A stretch of DNA of 9,718 nt from positions 1-9,718 of the forward strand of contig JAOPWO010000411.1 in assembly GCA_025965635.1 (NCBI GenBank), written 5' to 3'. A model generated the notes under the pieces. It saw only the letters and a list, made by a program, of their open reading frames with translations, was not told the DNA's origin and ran no database searches. The DNA comes from Modestobacter sp. GTDB taxonomy: Bacteria; Actinomycetota; Actinomycetes; Mycobacteriales; Geodermatophilaceae. Made by a program: the position numbers and the translations under genes. Shown piece after piece: positions 4,629 to 9,718 of the stretch. The first letter of the stretch is position 1. Each line of letters starts with the position of its first letter.

Positions 4629-7370
4629 GTGAAGATCGCAATTGCCGGTGGTGGTCCTGGTGGGCTGTACCTCGCTGCGCTGATGAAGCAGCTGGACCCG
4701 GCGCACGAGGTCACCGTCTGGGAGCGCAACGCCCCGGACGACACCTTCGGGTTCGGCGTCGTGTTCTCCGACGAGACCCTGGGCGGCATCGAGAGTGCTG
4801 ACACGGTGGTCCACGAGCAGATGGCCCGCCGCTTCGCCCGGTGGACCGACATCGACATCGAGGTCGACGGGCACGCCTTCAGCGTCGGCGGGCAGGGCTT
4901 CGCTGCCATGGGACGCAAGGACCTGCTGCACCTCCTGCAGGAGCGAGCCGCCGAGCTGGACGTCGCGGTGTACCACCGGACCGAGGCTCCCGACGTGGAC
5001 GAGCTCCGTGCCACCCATGACCTCGTGGTCGCGGCCGACGGCCTGAACTCCCGCATCCGCACCAAGTACGCCGACGTCTTCCGTCCCAGCCTCGACCACC
5101 GCCGCAACAAGTACATCTGGCTCGGCACGGACCTCGTCTTCGAGGCGTTCCAGTTCTTCGTCAAGCAGACGGAGTGGGGCACCATGCAGATCCACGGCTA
5201 TCCCTACTCCGACAGCGGGTCGACGTTCATCGTCGAGATGCACGAGGACGTGTGGCGCCGGGCGGGCTTCGACGTCACGGAGCAGCGGACGTTCTCGCCC
5301 GGCATGTCCGATGACCATGCGGTCGACCGGATCCGGCAGATCTTCGCCGACGAGCTGGCGGGGCACCAGGTGCTGACCAACAACTCCACGTGGCTCAACT
5401 TCGCGACCGTCCGCAACGAGTGCTGGCACCACGGCAACGTGGTCCTGCTCGGGGATGCGGCGCACACAGCGCACTTCTCCATCGGTTCCGGCACGAAGCT
5501 GGCCATGGAGGACGCCCTGGCCCTGGCTGCCTGCCTGCACGAGTACCGGAGCGTGGACGAGGCCCTGGAGGCCTACCAGGTGGAGCGCAAGCCGGTCGTG
5601 GAGTCGACGCAGCGGGCGGCGCAGGCCTCGCTGGAGTGGTTCGAGAACATCGGGATGTACGCCCACCAGGAGCCCGCTCAGTTCTGCTTCAACCTGCTGA
5701 CCCGCTCGCGCCGGATCACCTTCGAGAACCTCAAGGAGCGGGACGGCGACTTCGCTCATCAGATCGAGGCCGCGTTCGCGGAGGAGAACGGAGCCACGGA
5801 GGTGGCGCCGGCCATGTTCCAACCCGTCGACATCGGCCCCCTGCGACTGCGCAACCGCATCGTCGTGTCACCGATGGACATGTACACCGCCCAGGACGGC
5901 GTGCCCAACGACTTCCACCTGGTGCACCTCGGCTCGAAGGCCCTCGGCGGCGCCGGACTGGTCATGACCGAGATGGTCTGCATCTCGCCCGGGGGTCGGA
6001 TCACGCCGGGCTGCACCGGGCTGTGGAACGACGAGCAGCGGGACGCCTACCGCCGGATCACCGACTTCGTGCACCAGCGGACCCCCGCGAAGATCGGCCT
6101 CCAGCTCGGCCACTCGGGCCGCAAGGGCTCCACCCGACTGATGTGGGAGGGGATCGACCAGCCCCTCACCGAGAACAACTGGGAGGTGATCGGCCCGTCC
6201 CCGCTTCCCTACGGCGAGGGCTCCCATCCGCCGCGCGAGGTGAGTCGGGCCGATCTGGACACCGTCGTCGCCGACTTCGTCACAGCCGCCGAGCGGGGGG
6301 TCGCGGCCGGGTTCGACCTCATCGAGCTGCACGCGGCGCACGGCTACCTGCTCTCCTCCTTCCTCTCTCCGATCTCCAACCAACGGACCGACGACTACGG
6401 CGGCTCGCTGGACGACCGGTTGCGCTTCCCCCTCGAGGTCTTCGACGCAGTGCGGGCCGTCGTCCCCGGCACCATCCCGGTGACCGTCCGGATCTCGGCC
6501 CACGACTGGATGCCGGACGGCAACACGGAGCACGACGCGGTGGAGATCGCCCGGGCCTTCGTCGAGCACGGGGCGGCGGCCATCGACGTGTCGTCGGGGC
6601 AGGTCGTGAAGAACGAGCAGCCGTTGTTCGGGCGGTCGTACCAGACTCCCTTCGCCGACCGGATCCGTCAGACCGTCGCCGCGCCCGCCGGCGCGAAGGT
6701 CATCGCCGTCGGCGCCATCTCGTCCTACGACGACGTCAACTCGATCCTGCTCGCGGGCCGTGCCGATCTCTGCGCCCTCGGCCGCACGCACCTCTACGAC
6801 CCGCACTGGACGCTGCACGCGGCGGCCGAGCAGGACTACCGGGGCGACGCGGCCGAGTGGCCGAACCAGTTCCGGGCGGGGCGGCGGAAGCCTCCGACCT
6901 CACGCACCGACAAGGTCCCGCCGCGGCTCGCTCTCCTCCGGGAGACGGCCGCCAGCCAGGTGCACGTTCGATGGAGGCCCGGCCGTGCCACCGCCCCCGT
7001 CGCTCCCCGGGCGCGACAGGAGATCGACGAGGAGGCGCGGCTCTGGACGTGCTGCTTCCGGTCAGTTCGTGGTGGTGATCGACCCGGATCCGGCGGGTGG
7101 CGCAGAGCCCTCGCCGACTGGTTCGGGTTGCGGCGCTCGCTGCCTGACCCTGACGGATCGGGAGCGGGCAGCGCGGATCGGGACGGCGGGAGTCCCAACC
7201 TGGTTCAGCGTCCTCCGCCGGCCTCCTTCTCCCCTCCGTGGATCACCGACAGGGCGTGCTTCTGCGCCAGTGGGCTCAGGACCTGGTTGAGGTCGTCGAA
7301 CAGCGCGCCGGCACTCTCCCCGATCCAACCCGGTGGGAGCAGCGACATGGGCAAGCCGGGATCGCGGTAG
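4629..7370 (+). CDS. 2-aminobenzoyl-CoA (or salicylyl-CoA) monooxygenase/reductase fusion with an abnormal C-terminal tail
   Basis: A soluble two-domain flavoprotein. The N-terminal part (1 to about 390) is a PHBH-type FAD monooxygenase: GGGPGG (7-12), DG at 137-138 and LGDAAHTAHFSIGSG (274-288). The second part (about 396-765) is an old yellow enzyme-type FMN/NADH oxidoreductase: FQPVDIGPLRLRNRIVVSP (397-415), LQLGHSGRKG (491-500), ELHAAHGYLLSSFLSP (566-581), RTDDYGGSLDDR (586-597) and the phosphate-binding VIAVGAI (691-697). In the known enzyme (EC 1.14.13.40) the two sites hydroxylate and then reduce the ring of 2-aminobenzoyl-CoA. The GTG at 4629 follows GAGAGGA. The family usually ends near residue 770-785; here the frame runs on to 913. 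The added Arg/Pro/Ser-rich tail has no recognisable domain and its last 166 bases are antisense to the PaaX-type gene, so a stop was probably lost near 6940-6990 by mutation or sequence error. The substrate could also be salicylyl-CoA. Confidence 0.9.
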   Translation: MKIAIAGGGPGGLYLAALMKQLDPAHEVTVWERNAPDDTFGFGVVFSDETLGGIESADTVVHEQMARRFARWTDIDIEVDGHAFSVGGQGFAAMGRKDLLHLLQERAAELDVAVYHRTEAPDVDELRATHDLVVAADGLNSRIRTKYADVFRPSLDHRRNKYIWLGTDLVFEAFQFFVKQTEWGTMQIHGYPYSDSGSTFIVEMHEDVWRRAGFDVTEQRTFSPGMSDDHAVDRIRQIFADELAGHQVLTNNSTWLNFATVRNECWHHGNVVLLGDAAHTAHFSIGSGTKLAMEDALALAACLHEYRSVDEALEAYQVERKPVVESTQRAAQASLEWFENIGMYAHQEPAQFCFNLLTRSRRITFENLKERDGDFAHQIEAAFAEENGATEVAPAMFQPVDIGPLRLRNRIVVSPMDMYTAQDGVPNDFHLVHLGSKALGGAGLVMTEMVCISPGGRITPGCTGLWNDEQRDAYRRITDFVHQRTPAKIGLQLGHSGRKGSTRLMWEGIDQPLTENNWEVIGPSPLPYGEGSHPPREVSRADLDTVVADFVTAAERGVAAGFDLIELHAAHGYLLSSFLSPISNQRTDDYGGSLDDRLRFPLEVFDAVRAVVPGTIPVTVRISAHDWMPDGNTEHDAVEIARAFVEHGAAAIDVSSGQVVKNEQPLFGRSYQTPFADRIRQTVAAPAGAKVIAVGAISSYDDVNSILLAGRADLCALGRTHLYDPHWTLHAAAEQDYRGDAAEWPNQFRAGRRKPPTSRTDKVPPRLALLRETAASQVHVRWRPGRATAPVAPRARQEIDEEARLWTCCFRSVRGGDRPGSGGWRRALADWFGLRRSLPDPDGSGAGSADRDGGSPNLVQRPPPASFSPPWITDRACFCASGLRTWLRSSNSAPALSPIQPGGSSDMGKPGSR
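6985..7204. other. Region under the abnormal flavoprotein tail, no separate gene seen
   Basis: Between the probable natural end of the flavoprotein and the stop of the PaaX-type gene, no frame on either strand resembles a known protein. Only the read-through frame of the upstream gene spans it in full. GGGAC (7180-7184) and GTCCC (7192-7196) could form a weak 5-base hairpin, but there is no T-tract and I do not call it a terminator. Confidence 0.4.
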
Positions 7371-8080
7371 GGGAGGCGACGCCAGTGGGTCAGCATCGGT
7401 ACGTACTCGCTGAACGCGCCCTGCGGATCCATGGCGCCTGATGTCGTGCGGTACAGGACCGGTCGGTAGCGGTGCAGGAAGTCCGCGTACATGGCCGTGA
7501 GCTCGTCGAGATCGAACCAGCTGCTGACCTTCGCTCGAGGATCGCCGAAGGCGACGTAGTCCCCCTGGAAGATGTCGACGTACGGGGCCAGTCCGCGGCG
7601 CTCGAGGGTGTGCCGGGTCTCCGATCCCAGGTTCCCCGGCGCCACCCACACGCCGGGGGCCGCAGTGCCGAAGCCGAGTCGGGTGAGTGTCGTCCGGAGG
7701 GCGTGCCGCTTCTCCCGCTCGGACTCCGGTACGGAGAAGACCACCATGATCCAGCCGTCCTCGGCCGTGGCCCGGCGGCGCTCGAAGATCCGGACGTCGC
7801 CTTCAGCCAGGACCTCCAGCGTCGAGGCGGCCAGGCTGTAGCCGGCCTGTCCGGCGTGGCGCTCACTGAGGATGATCCCTCGACGCTTCAGCCGGGAGAT
7901 CGATGACCTCACTCCCGGCGCTTCCGCGCCGCAGACATCGGCCATCAGGGAGATCAACGACGCCACGGAGAGCCAGTTGCCCTCGGCCCGCGCGTAGAGC
8001 GCCATGACCGTGATGATCAACGGAGCGAGACGAGCGTCCCGACCACCGCCGTTCTGGGTCGAGCTGGACACCGCCGTCAC
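7205..8080 (-). CDS. PaaX-family transcriptional repressor
   Basis: PaaX proteins are DNA-binding repressors of CoA-dependent aromatic catabolism; E. coli PaaX is released by phenylacetyl-CoA. The 291 residues show the N-terminal winged helix (about 15-100: PLIITVMALYARAEGNWLSV, VRSSISRLKRRGII as recognition helix, YSLAASTLEVL as wing), the central domain DGWIMVVFSVPESEREKRHALR (108-129) with LTRLGFGTAAPGVWVAPGNL, and a C-terminal helical region with FHRYRP-like FLHRYRPVLY (201-210). The length is usual (about 270-310). The GTG at 8080 is the most upstream start in frame; no clear ribosome site precedes it. It converges on the flavoprotein gene. GATATCGAA lies 9 bases before the start and matches the motif at the catabolic promoter, so it probably controls itself and the operon; the ligand may be an aminobenzoyl-CoA-like thioester (inference). 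Confidence 0.9.
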   Translation of the reverse strand: MTAVSSSTQNGGGRDARLAPLIITVMALYARAEGNWLSVASLISLMADVCGAEAPGVRSSISRLKRRGIILSERHAGQAGYSLAASTLEVLAEGDVRIFERRRATAEDGWIMVVFSVPESEREKRHALRTTLTRLGFGTAAPGVWVAPGNLGSETRHTLERRGLAPYVDIFQGDYVAFGDPRAKVSSWFDLDELTAMYADFLHRYRPVLYRTTSGAMDPQGAFSEYVPMLTHWRRLPYRDPGLPMSLLPPGWIGESAGALFDDLNQVLSPLAQKHALSVIHGGEKEAGGGR

Positions 8081-8088
8081 GTCGCGAG

Positions 8089-8097
8089 GATATCGAA
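8089..8097 (-). promoter_or_regulatory. GATATCGAA box before the PaaX-type gene (candidate operator)
   Basis: This 9-base AT-rich sequence is identical to 1583-1591 at the catabolic promoter. It ends 9 bases from the GTG start, followed by a second TATCG a few bases further upstream. The position suits self-repression. Binding is inferred only from the shared motif. Confidence 0.4.
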
Positions 8098-8248
8098 CCC
8101 GTATCGGCAGACGTGCTCGCTGCGGGTGGCAGGGCGCCTGCCCTTCGGAGCTGCTCGGATCAGGTGCTCTCGCCGGTAGGACGCCTCGCCCGGCTCGGCT
8201 GCACCTGCATCGGCTCGCCCGGCATCTTCGGGGAGCGGAACACGAAAG

Positions 8249-8262
8249 CGCTGTTCACAGCG
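8249..8262. promoter_or_regulatory. Palindrome CGCTGT-TC-ACAGCG, possible operator
   Basis: Perfect 6-base arms around a 2-base centre, about 170 bases upstream of the PaaX-type start and next to the local AT-rich GATAAAA. The shape suits a dimeric regulator site. I see no second copy at the catabolic promoter, so the binding protein is unknown. Confidence 0.3.
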
Positions 8263-8505
8263 ATAAAACCGCAGGTCGCGCGTGCGCGTAAGGGAGTGGG
8301 TTATCGGGCGGGTTCTCGCGCCTGAGGTTCGCGCAGGAGCCATTACCGGTGCCACCTCGACCACCGTTGACGGTAGCCAGGTCCCCTGCGGCACGACGCT
8401 CGACCGGGCAAATGATCTGGAGAAGCGGGGGAGGCGACCACGGGAAGCCCGGCCTCAGGGCGGTCGCCGCCTTGCGTCAGGCGAGGATCGGCGCGTGCTC
8501 AGGAA

Positions 8506-8521
8506 CGGCTCGCAGGAGCCG
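8506..8521 (-). terminator. Stem-loop downstream of the small conserved gene
   Basis: CGGCTC (8506-8511) and GAGCCG (8516-8521) pair around the loop GCAG, beginning 15 bases after the stop of the small gene. On the minus strand it is followed by only a short TT run, so it is a possible but not a canonical terminator. Confidence 0.4.
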
Positions 8522-8536
8522 ATGAGGGGCAGCCTG

Positions 8537-8833
8537 CTATTGCGGCTGCTCCCGGTCCTGCCGGTTCGGGCGGGCGTGCTCGCTTTCGACGGCGGGCGCC
8601 TTGCGCCGCGCCTGTGCCGACCGCAGCGCGAGGCGGGCGAAGTAGGCCTTCCGAGCGTGCTCCGCTCGCCGGGCACGCTCGGCCGGCGGCAACAAGCCGC
8701 CGGGGTCGACCTGGCGCTCGAAGCGATCGAGCAGCGCGCGACGTGCCGGCGCGGTCCGCGCACTGGGGTCGGCGGTGTGGGCCCACGACTCGTGCGCGGC
8801 GAGCCGCGCGATCAGGGAGCGGTCGGCCGTCAT
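8537..8833 (-). CDS. Small conserved actinobacterial protein of unknown function
   Basis: 98 residues, highly charged, with no signal peptide or membrane helix. The core LIARLAAHESWAHTADPSARTAPAR (7-31), DRFERQVDP (36-44) and PPAERARRAEHARKAYFARLALRSAQARR (49-77) matches, from memory, a short hypothetical protein found widely in actinobacteria; its function is not known to me. It looks helical and is rich in Arg and Ala, which would suit nucleic-acid or ribosome contact, but that is speculation. The ATG at 8833 lies just before the conserved core. Its A overlaps the TGA that ends the IS3 remnant reading frame (ATGA), and the nearest AAGGA-like site is about 17 bases away. The native upstream region has evidently been replaced by IS3 sequence, so expression is uncertain. 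Confidence 0.65.
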   Translation of the reverse strand: MTADRSLIARLAAHESWAHTADPSARTAPARRALLDRFERQVDPGGLLPPAERARRAEHARKAYFARLALRSAQARRKAPAVESEHARPNRQDREQPQ

Positions 8834-9367
8834 GGAGATGAGGCTGCGGTTCCTTCTCCAGTGCACCTCCGGCGCGACAGTCCCGTCGAGGACCCCACCA
8901 CTCGGCGGGAGAACACGTCGATGACGAAGGCGGCGTAGACCCAGCCGGTGAACGTCCGGCAGTAGGTGATGTCGGCGACCCACAACTGGTCCGGGCCGGT
9001 CGCGGTGAACGCGCGATCGACCAGGTCCGGGCGGGTGTCCGGGCCGGTGCCGGGGACGGTGGTCCGCGGTCCCTTCGCCCGCGTGATGCCGCGCAGCCCG
9101 GCCGCGCATCAGCCGCTCGACGGTGCAGCGGGCCACCGGATGACCCTGCCGGCGCACTTCGGCGTACACCTTGCGCGCACCGTAGACCCCGTAGTTGTCG
9201 GCATGCACCCGCTCGATCACCGCCGTGGTCGCCGCATCCGACACCGACCGCGCCGAAGGCGGCCGGGTGCGGTGCGCGTAGTAGGTGCTCGGGGCGATCT
9301 GCAGCTGGGCGCAGATCGGCTCGACCCCGTGCTCGGCCCGGTTGGCGTCGATGAACTCGACGATCAC
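8830..9367 (-). pseudogene. IS3-family transposase OrfB, frameshifted and truncated
   Basis: OrfB carries the DDE integrase core of IS3 elements. The GTG at 9367 overlaps the orfA stop (GTGA), in the -1 frame relative to orfA as is usual for IS3. The N-terminus is normal: IVEFIDANRAEHGVEPICAQLQIAPSTYYAHRTR, then YGVYGARKVYAEVRRQGHPVARCTVERLM. Directly after this, near 9100-9110, about 2 bases are missing (ATGCGCGGCCGG where a continuous frame needs two more). The next frame continues with GLRGITRAKGPRTTVPGTG, DQLWVADITYCRTF (first catalytic Asp) and YAAFVIDVFSRRVVGSST. Homology stops near 8880, so the second Asp and the Glu of the DDE triad are gone. The frame ends at a TGA at 8830-8832. It cannot encode an active transposase. 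Confidence 0.85.
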
Positions 9368-9718
9368 CGCTGTGGGCGGTCGAGCTCCGCCGCGAAGAAT
9401 GCCGACGCACTCTTCGAGATCACATTCGCCCGGCGCAGCTCCCGCACCTCACGCTCCAGCTCGGCCAGCCGAGTGGCGTCAACGGTCGTGGTGCCCGGCC
9501 GGTGACCTTCGTCGATCTCAGCTTGGGTCACCCAGTTCCGCAGCGTCTCGGGATTGATCCCCAACTGCTCACCGATCCGCCGCAACGCCCCCGACCGCGT
9601 GACCGGATCCCGTCGGGCCTCGACCGCCAACCGGACCGCCCGCTCCCGAAGCTCGTCGGGGTACTTCCTCGGTGCCGCCATGACTCTCATCCTCACGTGG
9701 ATTGAGAGCCTCCATCAT
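8880..9718 (-). mobile_element. IS3-family insertion sequence remnant, 3' part deleted
   Basis: The left end lies at or just beyond the right edge of the window: about 36 bases precede the orfA start on the minus strand, beginning near TGATGGAGGCTCTCAATCC, with the TG typical of IS3 ends. orfA is intact, and orfB is broken and cut off near 8880, where a chromosomal gene begins. I could not find a matching right terminal repeat or a target duplication in the window, consistent with loss of that end. Confidence 0.8.
9364..9681 (-). CDS. IS3-family transposase OrfA
   Basis: 105 residues that bind the ends of the element. Helix-turn-helix at about 3-55: PRKYPDELRERAVRLAVEA, then ALRRIGEQLGINPETLRNWVTQAEIDEG. 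A leucine-zipper-like segment follows (about 70-88, RLAELEREVRELRRAN), then the C-terminal KSASAFFAAELDRPQ typical of the group. The usual NEILKSAS is NVISKSAS here, two changes that suggest drift. I chose the ATG at 9681 because GAGG lies 9 bases upstream and the protein then begins MAAPRKYP as in relatives; the ATG at 9690 or GTG at 9696 are alternatives. The frame is open, but the partner OrfB is not functional. Confidence 0.88.
   Translation of the reverse strand: MAAPRKYPDELRERAVRLAVEARRDPVTRSGALRRIGEQLGINPETLRNWVTQAEIDEGHRPGTTTVDATRLAELEREVRELRRANVISKSASAFFAAELDRPQR

Larger units (their letters stand above)
8081..8536. other. Region of about 450 bases without a convincing gene
   Basis: Open frames here (for example minus 8077-8394) have no family signature and an Arg/Ala/Pro composition typical of shadows in GC-rich DNA. 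The region should hold the promoter of the PaaX-type gene. It contains the GATATCGAA box (8089-8097), a 14-base palindrome (8249-8262) beside the AT-rich GATAAAA, and a stem-loop after the small gene (8506-8521). I found no tRNA or other RNA gene. Confidence 0.45.

Noticed and set aside
2965..4641. Minus-strand open frame of 558 codons
   Set aside because: It is antisense to the ligase remnant, with Arg-rich composition and no motif; the plus strand gives clear family matches.
4473..5822. Minus-strand open frame of 449 codons
   Set aside because: It is antisense to the flavoprotein in the mirrored codon phase; a shadow of GC-rich coding bias.
5390..7078. Plus-strand open frame of 562 codons
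   Set aside because: It lies inside the flavoprotein gene in another frame; the product is an Arg/Pro/Gly-rich shadow.
7180..7196. GGGAC/GTCCC hairpin as a terminator between the convergent genes
   Set aside because: A stem of only 5 bases, no T-tract, and such short repeats are expected by chance in this composition.
8077..8394. Minus-strand open frame of 105 codons whose stop overlaps the PaaX-type GTG
   Set aside because: The overlap is suggestive, but the product shows no family signature or clear ribosome site and starts in an arbitrary place.
8506..8541. Right terminal repeat of the IS3 element
   Set aside because: No match good enough to the left-end sequence near 9700; the element appears cut at about 8880.
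1..9718. CRISPR array, tRNA, rRNA or tandem repeats
   Set aside because: I looked for regularly spaced repeats and clover-leaf-like sequence by eye and saw none.

Overview
The window is high-GC DNA with many GTG starts, 4-base GTGA gene overlaps, an LCP-family wall protein, a PaaX-type regulator and a small conserved actinobacterial protein. All of this points to an actinobacterium. I cannot name the genus; the Geodermatophilaceae or Pseudonocardiaceae would fit, as a guess.

Layout. 1-838 (minus) is the N-terminal part of a LytR-CpsA-Psr protein that runs off the window. 1091-1501 (minus) is a RidA-family protein. A divergent promoter region (about 1502-1664) separates it from a plus-strand run of four genes: a cupin (1665-2159), a TesB-type acyl-CoA thioesterase (2156-3085), a broken 2-aminobenzoate-CoA ligase (3154-4618) and a two-domain 2-aminobenzoyl-CoA monooxygenase/reductase (from 4629). 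A PaaX-type repressor (7205-8080, minus) converges on the last gene. After about 450 bases without a convincing gene come a small conserved protein (8537-8833, minus) and a truncated, frameshifted IS3-family element (about 8880-9718, minus).

How the genes fit together. The core is the CoA-dependent aerobic route for anthranilate (2-aminobenzoate) or a similar ortho-substituted benzoate. The ligase would make the CoA thioester. The fused flavoprotein would hydroxylate and then reduce it, giving a non-aromatic enamine thioester. The RidA-like protein could handle the enamine or imine, the thioesterase could release stalled CoA esters, the cupin is of unknown role, and PaaX probably represses the cluster. 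An AT-rich motif, ATATCGA, flanks the catabolic promoter as an inverted repeat and recurs just before the paaX-like start, so it is a good candidate operator.

The unusual part is decay. The ligase has lost about 60 residues including the ATP-binding P-loop, carries two 1-base frameshifts, and has Arg in place of the C-terminal catalytic Lys. The flavoprotein has apparently lost its stop codon and reads about 130-140 residues further, into the antisense of the regulator. A near-perfect hairpin with 16-base arms, which buries an AGGAGG, lies just before the flavoprotein start. Either this catabolic operon is degenerating or part of the sequence carries indel errors; the loss of the P-loop segment and of the Lys argues for real decay of the ligase at least.
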